A DNA stretch of 64,000 nucleotides. It comes from Azospira inquinata. GTDB taxonomy: Bacteria; Pseudomonadota; Gammaproteobacteria; Burkholderiales; Rhodocyclaceae. Below, in pieces: positions 18,943 through 29,282 of this stretch (positions within the stretch are counted from its first letter, which is position 1; every line of letters starts with the position of its first letter). The stretch is from contig NZ_CP064782.1 in NCBI RefSeq assembly GCF_018905915.1, forward strand, positions 2,170,001-2,234,000, written 5' to 3'. The position numbers and the translations under genes were made by a program. A model generated the notes under the pieces. It searched no databases. It saw only the letters and a list, made by a program, of their open reading frames with translations, and had not been told where the DNA came from.

Positions 18943-20371
18943 GCCGGGGGCGGAGGGTCAGCGCTCCCTGTTCGGGGAAATCCTGGACTGGATGCTGGCG
19001 CCCCTGCTCTTCGTCTGGCCTATCAGCATTGCCATCACCCACTATTTCGCCAATGTGGTGGCGGCCTATCCCTACGACCAGGCCCTGCGGGAAAACGTCA
19101 CGGCCATCGCCCGGCAGATACGCTTCGTTAATGGCAAACCGGTGGTGAAGGTGGCCGGCTCCGCCCGGGCCCTGCTGCGGGCGGACGAAATCGACAATGT
19201 GTATTTCCACGTCCTGGGCCCGGAAAGCAAGCTCCTGGCCGGGGATAAGGAATTGCCCACCCCCGCCCAGGTGACGCCGGAAGCCCGGGGGGGAGACGAT
19301 ATCGCCTTTAGGGACGATGAGCTGAACGGGGAAGATCTGCGGGTGGCCTACCAGTATCTGTCGGAAGGGGGACGGGCCGATGCGCCCTGGCTGCTGGTGG
19401 AGGTGGGGGAAACCCGGGAAAAGCGTTCCCAGCTGGCCAACAAAATTATCGCCAGCGTCATCTTGCCCCAGTTCGTCATCATTCCCCTAGCGGTGATCCT
19501 GGTGTGGTTCGGCCTGTCCCAGGGCTTGAAGCCCCTCACCAAGCTGCGGGAACGGATTGAAGCCCGGCGCCAGGGGGATCTTTCCCCCATCAGCCTGCGC
19601 CGGGTGCCGGAGGAACTCCAACCCCTGGTGGGGGCCTTCAACGCCATGCTGGAACGGATGCGCCGTAATCTGGACGTCCAGACCCGGTTCATCGCCGATG
19701 CGGCCCACCAGATGCGTACCCCCCTCACGGGCTTGAAAACCCAGGCCCAGCTGGCCATGCGGGAAAGCGATCCGGAGGCCCTGCGCCACGCCCTGGTGCA
19801 GATTGCGGGGGCGGTGGATCGGGCCTCCCACCTGGTCAATCAGCTCCTCACCCTGGCCCGGGCCGAAGGGGGCGGCGGCGCCCAGGCCCTGGTATCCCTG
19901 GAACTGGAGCCCCTGCTCCAGGAAATTGTGGGGGACTGGGTGATGCGGGCGCTGGACAAGGAAATCGACCTGGGCTTCGAGCCCGCCCCGGGCAGCACCC
20001 GCATTGAGGGCAATGCCTTCCTCCTGCGGGAGCTGATCAACAACCTGATCGACAACGCCCTGCGTTATACCCAGTCGGGGGGGCGGGTGACCTGCCGGGT
20101 GGTGCCCGAAGGGGAACGGGTGGCCCTGGAGGTGGAAGACAGCGGTATCGGTATTCGGGAAGATCAGGCCGAACTGGTCTTTGAACGCTTTTACCGGGTA
20201 GATGATGCGGGCCCTCCGGGGTCTGGTCTGGGCCTGGCCATTGTCCGGGAAATCGCCGAAATCCACGGCGGCCACGCCAGCCTGGGCCCCAACCCCCAAG
20301 AACGGGGCGCCCTGGCCCGGGTAGTATTCCCTAGGGCAGCCGAGACTGAGCCGGGGGAAGGGGAGGCCTAG
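18932..20371 (+). CDS. Sensor histidine kinase (TctE/QseC-like)
   Basis: Inner-membrane kinase of about 479 residues. TM1 is at about 21-44, a periplasmic sensor of the 2CSK_N type at about 45-170, and TM2 at about 172-194. A HAMP region, HisKA with H259 in DAAHQMRTPL, and HATPase with N and G boxes (NNLIDNALRY, GSGLGLAIV) follow. The frame has no early ATG homologous to relatives, so TTG 18932, overlapping the regulator by 11 bp, is the likeliest start. ATG 18992 would cut the segment before TM1. The longer frame from 18824 is a shadow of the regulator gene. Confidence 0.88.
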   Translation: MPPRPGAEGQRSLFGEILDWMLAPLLFVWPISIAITHYFANVVAAYPYDQALRENVTAIARQIRFVNGKPVVKVAGSARALLRADEIDNVYFHVLGPESKLLAGDKELPTPAQVTPEARGGDDIAFRDDELNGEDLRVAYQYLSEGGRADAPWLLVEVGETREKRSQLANKIIASVILPQFVIIPLAVILVWFGLSQGLKPLTKLRERIEARRQGDLSPISLRRVPEELQPLVGAFNAMLERMRRNLDVQTRFIADAAHQMRTPLTGLKTQAQLAMRESDPEALRHALVQIAGAVDRASHLVNQLLTLARAEGGGGAQALVSLELEPLLQEIVGDWVMRALDKEIDLGFEPAPGSTRIEGNAFLLRELINNLIDNALRYTQSGGRVTCRVVPEGERVALEVEDSGIGIREDQAELVFERFYRVDDAGPPGSGLGLAIVREIAEIHGGHASLGPNPQERGALARVVFPRAAETEPGEGEA

Positions 20372-20431
20372 GCGTGGTCGGTGTCCTGTCGCTTGCCGAC
20401 GAAACGGTTGCAGCTTCCGGCTATATTGCTG

Positions 20432-20487
<56 letters not shown>

Positions 20488-20699
20488 CGCGACGGGCGGT
20501 AGGTGGTATAGAGCGTAGATGACGTCCGACCCTGTTCGTTCCTGTTGCCTCTGACCGGAAGGATAAGCTCAAGGGGACGTCGAGACTGGGGGGAGAGCCG
20601 CCCCCTTTCTGGACCACCGCTTAGGCCAAAGCCGGGAAAGAAAATCCTCTCCCCCGCGCCTCTCTGTTCACCAAGCCTCCCCGAGCATCAAAATTCCCT

Positions 20700-20728
20700 T
20701 TGACGAAGGCCGGGGGCGTGGCTATAAT
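20700..20728 (+). promoter_or_regulatory. Sigma-70 promoter of tRNA-Phe
   Basis: TTGACG at 20700-20705 and TATAAT at 20723-20728 are separated by exactly 17 bp, followed by a GC-rich discriminator (GCGCGC) typical of stringently controlled stable-RNA promoters. The tRNA begins 13 bp later. Confidence 0.9.
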
Positions 20729-20741
20729 GCGCGCTCTTCAA

Positions 20742-20817
<76 letters not shown>

Positions 20818-20822
20818 GAATT

Positions 20823-20855
20823 AAAAAAGGGGACAAGCTTGCTTGTCCCCTTTTT
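20823..20855 (+). terminator. Rho-independent terminator after tRNA-Phe
   Basis: GGGGACAAG (20829-20837) pairs with CTTGTCCCC (20842-20850), flanked by A6 and T5. It begins five bases after the tRNA CCA end. Confidence 0.93.
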
Positions 20856-20913
20856 GCGTTGGTCGTGCCGACACGGTAGCATGGCCCTATTATTTCTAAC
20901 GACTGGGTAAGGG

Positions 20914-21948
20914 ATGGCTGCCCGGCTGCCGAATTTGCGGGTGTTCGGGGTACTCTGCCTGCTCCTTTTGGGGGTGGTGGGGGTGATCGCCTATCCCCGG
21001 CTGTTTGCCCGGGGGGAGGGGGCGGAGGTGGCTTTTGCGTCTTCCCCCTTGGCGGCGGTGCGGCGGGGCGGGGAGCCGGTCCAGCCTCTTCCCACGGTCG
21101 AAAGCCTGCATCTGGATGGGGCCAAGGTGGCCTTGGGCAAGCGCCTCTTTTTTGATCCCCGTCTATCCCGGGATGACACCCTTTCCTGCGCCTCCTGTCA
21201 TGACCTCGCCCGGGGCGGGGTGGATCAGGCACCGGTTTCCCGGGGCGTGGGGGGCGCCCTGGGGAGCATCAATGCGCCCACCGTCCTCAATGCCGGATTC
21301 AATTTCCGCCAATTCTGGGATGGCCGGGCCGCGACCCTGGAGGAACAGGCGGGCGGGCCGGTGGAAAATCCTGTGGAAATGGGCTCCTCCTGGGCCCAGG
21401 TGATGGGCAAATTGCAAGCCGATCCTGAATTGAAGGGAGCCTTCCAGCAGGTCTTCGGCGGGCCTCCCTCCCCGGAGCGGGTGAAACAGGCTCTGGCGGA
21501 ATACGAGCGTTCCCTGGTGACCCCTTCCCGTTTTGATCGCTGGCTGGGAGGAGACAAAGGGGCCCTGAGCGAGGATGAGGCCGCGGGCTATCGCCTCTTC
21601 AAGCACCACGGCTGTATCGCCTGCCACCAGGGGGTGAATCTGGGGGGCGGCTCCTACCAGCGTTTCGGTATCATGGACGACTATTTCGCCCACAAGAAAA
21701 AACTCACCAAAGCCGATTACGGTCGCTTCAACGTGACCGGCAAGGCGGAGGACCGGTTTGTCTTCAAAGTGCCCACCCTGCGCAACGTAGCCCTGACCCC
21801 CCCCTATTTCCACGACGCTTCCGCCACTACCCTGGAAGAAGCGGTGGCGGTCATGGGGCGCTACCAGCTGGGCCTGGATCTGCCTCCCCATGATGTGCTG
21901 CTGATTACGGCCTTTCTCCGTTCCCTGTCCGGCGAGGTCCCCCAATGA
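20914..21948 (+). CDS. Di-haem cytochrome c peroxidase, membrane-anchored
   Basis: Periplasmic enzyme of the CcpA/MauG family, which reduces hydrogen peroxide with electrons from cytochrome c. The 344-residue product has an N-terminal hydrophobic anchor (about 8-27) and two haem c sites, CASCH at 92-96 and CIACH at 234-238. The order and spacing match bacterial peroxidases. The uncleaved-looking anchor suggests attachment to the inner membrane. Its stop overlaps the next start as ATGA, coupling it to a c-di-GMP signalling protein. Confidence 0.93.
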   Translation: MAARLPNLRVFGVLCLLLLGVVGVIAYPRLFARGEGAEVAFASSPLAAVRRGGEPVQPLPTVESLHLDGAKVALGKRLFFDPRLSRDDTLSCASCHDLARGGVDQAPVSRGVGGALGSINAPTVLNAGFNFRQFWDGRAATLEEQAGGPVENPVEMGSSWAQVMGKLQADPELKGAFQQVFGGPPSPERVKQALAEYERSLVTPSRFDRWLGGDKGALSEDEAAGYRLFKHHGCIACHQGVNLGGGSYQRFGIMDDYFAHKKKLTKADYGRFNVTGKAEDRFVFKVPTLRNVALTPPYFHDASATTLEEAVAVMGRYQLGLDLPPHDVLLITAFLRSLSGEVPQ

Positions 21949-24887
21949 AGTGGGATGGGCGCCTCTGGCGGCGCAAACTGCTCTGGCTCCGCCTCTGGTG
22001 CGGCCGTTCCCCCTGGCTCTGGGTGGTGGTCCTGGTGCCCCTGCTGGCGGCCCTCTATTGGCGCAGTACCGGGGTCAGCGTGGCCGACCGTTCCCGGGTG
22101 GAAAACACCGTATCCCTGGTGGCAGAAGCGGATGCCCGGCTTAACGAAGATGTGCTCAAGCTGCGCCAGCACCAGCTGCGGGACTACGACCCTCTCAATG
22201 AAGGGGCGGCCCGCATAGATCAGCTGCTCGCTCTGCTGGGCCAGGATTTTGCCGCCGAAGGGCGCCAGGAAGCCCTCGCCCCGGTGCTGGAGCTCTGGGC
22301 CCGGAAGCGGGAACGGCTGGAAAGCTTTAAGCAGAATTACGCGGTGGTGGATAACGCGGAATCCCATTTCGTGAATCTGGCCGCTGAGCTGTCCGGTCGC
22401 CACGGCGGCCCCGCCGGGCTTTCCTCCCCCCTGTTGGCTACGGTGAGCCGGGAGGTGCTGGAATTCCTGGTGCGGGGCACGGCGGACGATGTGCCCGACG
22501 TGGCCGTGGATCTGGAACGCCTGGGCCGGGAAGTTCAGGGCTGGCCCGATCCCCTGCGGGTTCAGGGCAAGGCCCTGGTGGGTCATGGCCTGTTGATCCT
22601 GAGTAACCGGCTGGAACTGGAGCAGACCCTGGTGGCCCTCACCGCCAGCCCCTTGCCGGAGCGGATGGAAACCGCCTTTCTTGACTATGACCGGCATTTC
22701 CGGGAACGTCAGGCGGTAGCGGACGCCTACCGCCTATGTTTGGCCCTCTTTGCCCTGGTGCTGATCGGCCTGGTGACCCAAGCCATGGTGCGCCTGAAGC
22801 GTACCGCCGGGGCCCTGGCGGAAAACCGGGATTTCCTGGACAACATTGCCAATAACCTAAGCGAAGGCATTCTGGCCCTGGATCGGGAGGGGCGCCTGGG
22901 CTTCCTCAACCGGCCCGCAGAACGCCTGCTGCAGGTGTCGGAAAAAGCCCTGCTGGGGCGCACCCTGGCGGAGCTGCTGGGGGGCGGGGAAAGCCCCCTG
23001 TTGCAGGCCGTGGCCGCAGGCCAGCCCTACGCCGGGGAACTGTGGCTGCCCCGCCCGGGCGGCCGCTTCCCCGTGGCCATTCAGGGGGCCCCCTTGCCCC
23101 TGGGGGCGGGAGGCTATGTGGCCTCCTTCCGGGATCTTTCCGACCTGAAACAGGCGGAGGCCCGGCTCCATCTGGCCGCCCGGGTGTTCGACAACCTCAC
23201 AGAATCCATGGTCATCACCGATAGCCGGGGACTGATCCAGTCGGTGAACGGGGCTTTTTCCCGGGTGACGGGTTTCTCCGAAGGGGAGGTGCTGGGCCGT
23301 ACCCCGGGGGACGCCCTGGGCTCGGGCCGGGTGGAGCGCTCCTTCTACATCCAGATGTGGCGGGCGCTGCTGGAGGAAGGCCGGTGGCAGGGGGAAATCG
23401 TCAATCGGCGCAAGAACGGGGAAATCTACCCGGAATGGCTGTCCATTACCGCCGTGCGGGACGAAGGGGGACAGGTGGTCCAGTACATCGGCCTCTTCAC
23501 CGATATTTCGGACCGCAAGCAGGCCGAGGCCTACATCCACCATCTGGCCTACCACGACACCCTCACCGGCCTGCCCAACCGTCAGCTTTTCCATGACCGG
23601 CTCAATACGGCCCTGCGCCAGGCCCACCGCAGCCGGCGCAAGCTGGCCGTGCTGCTCCTGGACCTGGACCGCTTCAAGGGGGTGAATGATTCCCTGGGCC
23701 ACGAGGTGGGGGACCGGCTGCTCAAGGAAGTGGCCTTCCGCCTCCAGTCCTGCATGCGGGAAGGGGATACCCTGGCCCGTCTGGGGGGGGACGAATTCGC
23801 CCTGTTGCTGCCGGAGGTGGCCACCTCCGATGAGGTTTCCCTCCTGGCCAGCCGTCTCCAGGGGGCCTTTGAACAGCCCGTGGCCCTGGAATCCCGGGAA
23901 CTCTACGTGTCCACCAGTATCGGCATCGCCCTCTATCCGGCGGACGGGGGGGATGGGGAAACCCTGCTCAAGCACGCGGACGTGGCCATGTATTCGGCCA
24001 AGGATGCGGGGCGGGCCACCTACCGTTTCTACCTCGCCAGCCGCAACGAGCGCAGCCTGGAACTGCTGGACCTGGAAAACGATCTGCGCCGGGCCCTGGA
24101 AGGCCACCAGTTCATGCTCTTCTACCAGCCCCAGGTGGAAACGGCCAATGGCCGCATGGGGGGGGTGGAATCCCTGATCCGCTGGAATCACCCGGACAAG
24201 GGCCTGGTCATGCCGGACCGCTTTATCGCCCTGGCGGAAAACGGCGGCATGATCGACGCCGTGGGCCACTGGTGCCTGGTCACCGCCTGCCGCCAGCTCA
24301 AGCAGTGGCAGGCCGAGGGGGTGCCCGTGCCCCGGGTGGCGGTGAATGTGTCGGCCCGTCAGCTGCGTCGCCAGGGCTTTGCGGACGAGGTGTTCCGGGT
24401 GCTGGACGAGACCGGCCTGGACCCCCGCTGTCTGGAACTGGAATTGACGGAAACCATGCTGGCGGAAGATCCGGAAGGCATTTTCGCCACCTTCACCACC
24501 CTGCGGGCGGCGGGCATCCGCATCGCCCTGGATGACTTCGGCACCGGCTATTCTTCCCTCTCCTACCTGTCCCGCTATCCGGTGGATGTGGTGAAAATCG
24601 ACCGCAGCTTCGTGATCCGCATTGCGGAGGACGAGGAAGCCCAGTCCGTGGCCCGGGCCATTATTCTCCTGGCCCACGGCCTGAATATGCGCACCGTGGC
24701 GGAGGGGGTGGAAACCCCGGAACAGCTGGATGAACTGACGGCCCTGGGCTGCGATGAAATCCAGGGCTTCTATTTCAGTAAGCCCCTGCCGCCCCAGGAT
24801 ATCCGCCAGCTGCGGGGGGAATGGAAACTGCGCCGTCCCGAAGCGGTGCCCGCCGCCGGGAGTGGCAGCGCTCCGGACGTTGCCTGA
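21945..24887 (+). CDS. DAHL-PAS-GGDEF-EAL membrane sensor, c-di-GMP synthase/phosphodiesterase
   Basis: Protein of 980 residues. TM1 is at about 23-41; an all-helical periplasmic domain follows (about 45-255) with the ARLNEDVLKLR and YDPL signatures of the DAHL sensor family; TM2 is at about 262-282. Two PAS-like regions (about 292-405 and 410-530) come next. The GGDEF domain has an intact GGDEF at 614-618. The EAL domain starts at E742 as ESL rather than EAL but keeps NVSARQL, ELTE, DDFGTGYSS, VKIDRSF, EGVE and QGF. Both catalytic halves therefore look competent. It is translationally coupled to the upstream peroxidase. Confidence 0.92.
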   Translation: MKWDGRLWRRKLLWLRLWCGRSPWLWVVVLVPLLAALYWRSTGVSVADRSRVENTVSLVAEADARLNEDVLKLRQHQLRDYDPLNEGAARIDQLLALLGQDFAAEGRQEALAPVLELWARKRERLESFKQNYAVVDNAESHFVNLAAELSGRHGGPAGLSSPLLATVSREVLEFLVRGTADDVPDVAVDLERLGREVQGWPDPLRVQGKALVGHGLLILSNRLELEQTLVALTASPLPERMETAFLDYDRHFRERQAVADAYRLCLALFALVLIGLVTQAMVRLKRTAGALAENRDFLDNIANNLSEGILALDREGRLGFLNRPAERLLQVSEKALLGRTLAELLGGGESPLLQAVAAGQPYAGELWLPRPGGRFPVAIQGAPLPLGAGGYVASFRDLSDLKQAEARLHLAARVFDNLTESMVITDSRGLIQSVNGAFSRVTGFSEGEVLGRTPGDALGSGRVERSFYIQMWRALLEEGRWQGEIVNRRKNGEIYPEWLSITAVRDEGGQVVQYIGLFTDISDRKQAEAYIHHLAYHDTLTGLPNRQLFHDRLNTALRQAHRSRRKLAVLLLDLDRFKGVNDSLGHEVGDRLLKEVAFRLQSCMREGDTLARLGGDEFALLLPEVATSDEVSLLASRLQGAFEQPVALESRELYVSTSIGIALYPADGGDGETLLKHADVAMYSAKDAGRATYRFYLASRNERSLELLDLENDLRRALEGHQFMLFYQPQVETANGRMGGVESLIRWNHPDKGLVMPDRFIALAENGGMIDAVGHWCLVTACRQLKQWQAEGVPVPRVAVNVSARQLRRQGFADEVFRVLDETGLDPRCLELELTETMLAEDPEGIFATFTTLRAAGIRIALDDFGTGYSSLSYLSRYPVDVVKIDRSFVIRIAEDEEAQSVARAIILLAHGLNMRTVAEGVETPEQLDELTALGCDEIQGFYFSKPLPPQDIRQLRGEWKLRRPEAVPAAGSGSAPDVA

Positions 24888-24967
24888 GCCGGGCGGGATT
24901 TCCGACGTAGGGTTTTGCCCTGGCCCCCCCAGGCCTGGGGAAAAAGGCTTGGCATAGTGCTGCGGGT

Positions 24968-24979
24968 TATTTGCAAATA
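24968..24979. promoter_or_regulatory. Palindrome upstream of sbp
   Basis: TATTTGCAAATA is a perfect 12-bp palindrome about 80 bp before sbp, in a locally AT-rich stretch. A second small inverted repeat (AACAA, GCT, TTGTT) follows about 5 bp later. Either may be a site for the sulfur regulator CysB or another factor; the sequence does not decide. Confidence 0.4.
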
Positions 24980-25058
24980 GCGAAACAAGCTTTGTTGTTC
25001 TAAAGACCTCCGCTACAGTGGCCAGCCATAAGACCTATTACTGAAGTCAGGAGCAAAA

Positions 25059-26084
25059 ATGTTCACCCCACACCGCTTCCTCTCCCGCGCTTTGTTCGCC
25101 CCCCTGCTGGGCCTGGCCCTAGTGGCTGGTGGCGCGGCCCCGGCCGCTGCCGAAACCGTGCTGCTCAACGCTTCCTATGACGTGGCCCGGGATTTCTACA
25201 AGGATTTCAATCCCCTGTTTGTGCGCCACTGGCAAAGCAAGACCGGGGAAAAGCTGGAAGTGAAGCAGTCCCACGGGGGCTCCTCCAAGCAGGTGCGGGC
25301 CGTGGCGGATGGCCTGGAAGCGGACGTGGTGACCATGAATCAGGCCACGGACGTGGAATTCCTGGCGGACAAGGGACTGGTGGCCCGGGATTGGGCGAAG
25401 AAATTCCCCAATAACGCCTCCCCCTACACCTCCACCATGGTGTTCATCGTACGCAAGGGCAATCCCAAGGCCATCCGGGACTGGTCTGATCTGGCCAAGC
25501 CTGGGGTCCAGGTCATCGTGCCCCATCCCAAAAACACGGGGAATGGCCGCTACACCTACCTGGCCGCCTGGGGCTATGCCCTGCGCCAGCCCGGGGGCAA
25601 TGATCGGACCGCCAAGGCCTTTGTCGCCAAGGTGCTGCACAACGCTCCCCTGTTCGCCGCCGGTGGCCGGGATGCCACCACCACCTTCATGCAGCGCCAC
25701 ATGGGGGATGTGCTGGTCACCTTTGAATCCGAGGCCGAGCTGATCGCTAAGGAATTCGGACGGGGCGGGTTCGAGGTGGTCTATCCCAAGCTGTCCATCC
25801 TGGCCGAATTCCCGGTGGCGGTGGTGAATAGGGTGGTGGACAAGAAGGGGGACCGGAAGGAAGCCCAGGCCTACCTGGATTACCTGTGGTCCAAGGAAGG
25901 ACAGGAAAACGCCGCCCAGAACTACCTGCGCCCCCGGGACCCGGCGGTGCTGAAGAAATACGCTGCCCAGTTCCCTCCCATCCGCACCTTTACCGTGGAT
26001 GAAGTGTTCGGCGGCTGGAGCAAGGCCTTCCACGCCCACTTTGTGGACGGGGGCAGCTTCGACCAGCTCTACCTGCAAAAGTAG
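25059..26084 (+). CDS. sbp: Periplasmic sulfate-binding protein
   Basis: Captures sulfate (possibly also thiosulfate) in the periplasm for the CysTWA ABC importer. The 341-residue product has a Sec signal peptide cleaved near AAAPAAAETV (about residue 29). The mature start LLNASYDVARDFYKDFN carries the family motif, and SHGGSSKQ is in the ligand region. ATG 25059 follows CAGGAG. It is the first gene of the sbp-cysT-cysW-cysA operon. Confidence 0.96.
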   Translation: MFTPHRFLSRALFAPLLGLALVAGGAAPAAAETVLLNASYDVARDFYKDFNPLFVRHWQSKTGEKLEVKQSHGGSSKQVRAVADGLEADVVTMNQATDVEFLADKGLVARDWAKKFPNNASPYTSTMVFIVRKGNPKAIRDWSDLAKPGVQVIVPHPKNTGNGRYTYLAAWGYALRQPGGNDRTAKAFVAKVLHNAPLFAAGGRDATTTFMQRHMGDVLVTFESEAELIAKEFGRGGFEVVYPKLSILAEFPVAVVNRVVDKKGDRKEAQAYLDYLWSKEGQENAAQNYLRPRDPAVLKKYAAQFPPIRTFTVDEVFGGWSKAFHAHFVDGGSFDQLYLQK

Positions 26085-26167
26085 GCTCCCTTTTCTCCCG
26101 GGCCATTGCTGCCCCCGCCGCGCCGGACCCGTGCCGGGGCGGCGGACGGCCGCCCGGGTTATCGAGA

Positions 26168-27049
26168 ATGCGTTTCCCCATGTCCCGTAAAAAATACAAC
26201 GTACTGCCCGGTTTCGGGCTGTCCCTGGGCTACACCCTGGTGTATCTCTCGGTGCTGATCCTGATTCCCCTGGGGGCCATGCTGCTCAAGACCTCCCAGC
26301 TGGGCCTGGATCAGTTCTGGACCATCGCCACCAGCGAGCGGGCCCTGGCCTCCTATCGGGTCACCTTCGGTGCCGCCGCCATCGGTGCCCTGCTGAACGC
26401 CTTTTTCGGCCTTATCGTGGCCTGGGTGCTGGTGCGCTATCCCTTCCCAGGCAAGCGTCTGGTGGATGCCTTTGTGGATCTGCCCTTCGCCCTGCCCACG
26501 GCGGTGGCGGGCATTACCCTGGCCACCCTGTATTCCTCCAATGGCTGGATCGGCCAGTACCTGGACCCCCTGGGTATCAAGGTGGCCTATACCCCCCTGG
26601 GCATCGTGGTGGCCCTCACCTTTATCGGCCTGCCCTTTGTGGTGCGCACCCTGCAACCGGTAATCGAAGATGTGGAGCCGGAAGTGGAGGAGGCTGCCGC
26701 CACCCTGGGGGCGAGCCGCTGGCAGACCTTCCGCCGGGTGATCTTCCCCGCCATCTTTCCCGCCCTCCTGACCGGCACCACCCTGGCCTTTTCCCGGGCC
26801 GTGGGGGAATACGGCTCGGTGATTTTCATCGCCGGCAACATGCCCCTGGTGTCGGAAATTACGCCCCTGCTCATCGTTTCCAAGCTGGAACAGTACGACT
26901 ACCTGGGGGCCACGGCCCTGGCCGTGGTGATGCTGGCCATTTCCTTCGTCATGCTGCTCGCCATTAACCTGCTCCAGTGGTGGGCGGCCAACCGGGGCAA
27001 GGGCAATACCTGGGTCTTCAACCGCAGTAAAAAGGAGGCCGGACTATGA
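26168..27049 (+). CDS. cysT: Sulfate ABC transporter permease CysT (CysU)
   Basis: One of the two inner-membrane channel subunits of the sulfate importer. The 293-residue product has six hydrophobic segments and the EAA loop ([18 protein letters not shown], about 175-192) that contacts CysA. Two ATGs are possible, 26168 and 26180; neither has a strong ribosome site, and homologues fit the second slightly better. It overlaps cysW by ATGA. Confidence 0.95.
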   Translation: MRFPMSRKKYNVLPGFGLSLGYTLVYLSVLILIPLGAMLLKTSQLGLDQFWTIATSERALASYRVTFGAAAIGALLNAFFGLIVAWVLVRYPFPGKRLVDAFVDLPFALPTAVAGITLATLYSSNGWIGQYLDPLGIKVAYTPLGIVVALTFIGLPFVVRTLQPVIEDVEPEVEEAAATLGASRWQTFRRVIFPAIFPALLTGTTLAFSRAVGEYGSVIFIAGNMPLVSEITPLLIVSKLEQYDYLGATALAVVMLAISFVMLLAINLLQWWAANRGKGNTWVFNRSKKEAGL

Positions 27050-27915
27050 GTACCGTCCATCGTGCCAACGGGGAACCCCTCTGGGTGCGCCTGCTGCTCC
27101 TGACCGTGGCCCTGGGTTTCCTCGCCCTGTTCCTGGGCCTGCCCCTCCTGGCGGTGTTCATGGAAGCCCTGAAAGGGGGCTGGGAAACCTATTTCGGCTC
27201 CCTTCAGGACGAGGACACCCAGGCGGCCATCAAGCTCACCCTGCTGGTGGCCGGGATCGCCATTCCCTTCAATGTGCTGTTCGGCATTGCGGCCAGCTGG
27301 GCCATCGCCAAATTCGAGTTCCGGGGCAAGAGCCTGCTCATTACCCTCATCGACCTGCCCTTTGCCATCAGCCCGGTCATTTCCGGCCTGATTTTTGTCA
27401 TGCTCTTCGGTGCCCAGGGTTATTTCGGCCCCTGGCTGTCGGACCACGACATCAAGCTCATTTTCGCCGTGCCCGGCATCATCCTGGCCACCCTGTTCGT
27501 TACCTTCCCCTTCATCGCCCGGGAGCTGATTCCCCTCATGCAGGCCCAGGGCCGGGACGAGGAAGAGGCCGCCGTCTCCCTGGGGGCCTCGGGCTGGCAG
27601 ATGTTCCGCCGGGTGACCCTGCCCAACATCCGCTGGGGCCTGCTCTACGGGGTGATTCTGTCCAACGCCCGGGCCATGGGGGAATTCGGCGCCGTGTCCG
27701 TGGTGTCCGGCCACATCCGGGGGGAAACCAACACCCTGCCCCTCCACGTGGAAATTCTCTACAACGAATACAACGCGGTGGGCGCCTTCGCCGCCGCCTC
27801 CGTGCTGGCCCTCCTGGCCCTGGTCACCCTGGTGGCCAAGACCCTGGTGGAATGGCGCATGCGGGCGGAAACGGTGGCCTTGAGCGCCGATCTGCCGCCG
27901 GAAAAGGCTTCATGA
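27046..27915 (+). CDS. cysW: Sulfate ABC transporter permease CysW
   Basis: Second channel subunit of the sulfate importer, 289 residues with six hydrophobic segments and an EAA loop ([20 protein letters not shown]). Its ATG overlaps the cysT stop and is preceded by AAAGGAGG, so the two permeases are made together. cysA follows after 85 bp. Confidence 0.96.
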   Translation: MSTVHRANGEPLWVRLLLLTVALGFLALFLGLPLLAVFMEALKGGWETYFGSLQDEDTQAAIKLTLLVAGIAIPFNVLFGIAASWAIAKFEFRGKSLLITLIDLPFAISPVISGLIFVMLFGAQGYFGPWLSDHDIKLIFAVPGIILATLFVTFPFIARELIPLMQAQGRDEEEAAVSLGASGWQMFRRVTLPNIRWGLLYGVILSNARAMGEFGAVSVVSGHIRGETNTLPLHVEILYNEYNAVGAFAAASVLALLALVTLVAKTLVEWRMRAETVALSADLPPEKAS

Positions 27916-28000
27916 GGTTTCCCCATGGCCTTTTCCCTTTTCCCCCAATCCGGCCAGGGGCGCTCCGGCGCCTTCCGGGCCTAGTGCCGAGGACTACCTC

Positions 28001-29080
28001 ATGAGTATCGAAGTACGCAATATCGCCAAGCGTTTCGGGGACTTTGTGGCCCTGGACGACATTTCCCTGGATATTCCCACGGGCGAACTGGTGGCCCTGC
28101 TGGGCCCCTCCGGCTGCGGCAAAACCACCCTGCTGCGCATTATTGCCGGCATGGAAAAGGCCGACGCCGGTCAGGTGCTGTTCGACGGGGAGGAAACCAC
28201 CCACCTCCATACCCGGGAGCGCAAGGTGGGCTTCGTCTTCCAGCACTACGCCCTGTTCCGCCATATGACCGTGTTTGAAAACGTGGCCTTCGGCCTGCGG
28301 GTCAAGCCCCGCAAGGAACGTCCCGGGGAAGGGGAAATCCGGGAACGGGTGCAGAAGCTCCTGGCCCTGGTCCAGCTGGACTGGCTGGCGGATCGCTATC
28401 CGGCCCAGCTTTCCGGCGGTCAGCGCCAGCGTATCGCCCTGGCCCGGGCCCTGGCCGTGGAACCCAAGGTGCTGCTCCTGGACGAGCCCTTCGGCGCTCT
28501 GGACACCAAGGTGCGTAAGGAACTGCGCCGCTGGCTGCGCCATCTCCACGACGAAATGCACATTTCCTCCGTCTTCGTTACCCACGACCAGGAAGAAGCC
28601 CTGGAAGTGGCGGACAAGGTGGTGGTGATGAACCGGGGCCACATCGAGCAGGTGGGCTCCCCGGACCAGGTTTATTCCAATCCGGCCAGCCCCTTCGTCT
28701 ACCAGTTCCTGGGCAACGTGAATGTCTTCCATCGGCGCCTCATGGAAGGGGCCGGGGGCGCCTGGGCCGAGGTGGACCGGGATCTGCCGGAAGGGGCGGA
28801 GGACGGGGCCGTGGCCTTTGTCCGGCCCCACGACATCGAGGTGGAACTGGCCCCGTCCCCCGGCGCCCTGGAAGCCCAGGTGGCCCATCTCCAGGCCATC
28901 GGACCCCTGGTGCGGGTGGAGCTGTCCCTGGAAAGCGAAATCGTGGAAGTGGAACTGACCCGGGAACGGCAGCATCAACTGGACTTGAAACCCCGTCAGC
29001 GGGTCTGGCTGAAGCCCCGTCAGGTGAAAGTATTTCCGGCGGAAGAAACGGCGCCGGCCCGGGAGCCTTTCCAGTTCTGA
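28001..29080 (+). CDS. cysA: Sulfate/thiosulfate import ATP-binding protein CysA
   Basis: Cytosolic ATPase that powers the importer. The 359-residue product has Walker [10 protein letters not shown] (about 35-43), Q-loop, signature LSGGQRQR, Walker [12 protein letters not shown] and the switch His in VTHD. A TOBE-like regulatory C-terminal domain spans about 235-350. ATG 28001 begins [12 protein letters not shown] as in homologues. It closes the operon; hemA downstream has its own promoter. Confidence 0.96.
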   Translation: MSIEVRNIAKRFGDFVALDDISLDIPTGELVALLGPSGCGKTTLLRIIAGMEKADAGQVLFDGEETTHLHTRERKVGFVFQHYALFRHMTVFENVAFGLRVKPRKERPGEGEIRERVQKLLALVQLDWLADRYPAQLSGGQRQRIALARALAVEPKVLLLDEPFGALDTKVRKELRRWLRHLHDEMHISSVFVTHDQEEALEVADKVVVMNRGHIEQVGSPDQVYSNPASPFVYQFLGNVNVFHRRLMEGAGGAWAEVDRDLPEGAEDGAVAFVRPHDIEVELAPSPGALEAQVAHLQAIGPLVRVELSLESEIVEVELTRERQHQLDLKPRQRVWLKPRQVKVFPAEETAPAREPFQF

Positions 29081-29240
29081 ATCCGGGCCCGGCTACCGGG
29101 GAGACGGGCGGCCTGCCTGCCTTTCCGGCCCGGGCTAGTGGCGGGGCCCGCCCCTTAAGGATTTTCAGGGGGGGAGAGGAAAGGGAGCGGTTTGGTAGGG
29201 CTCCTTGATCTGGGTCAGGAAAAGCCCCACCCGCCCCGGT

Positions 29241-29249
29241 GTTATAATT
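29241..29249 (+). promoter_or_regulatory. Extended -10 promoter of hemA
   Basis: TGTTATAAT is a perfect extended -10 (TGn plus TATAAT) 34 bp before the hemA start. No good -35 is present at 17 bp, which extended -10 promoters do not require. Confidence 0.65.
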
Positions 29250-29282
29250 TCGCCGCGTTTTTCCTCCCCCCTCAAAGTTTCC

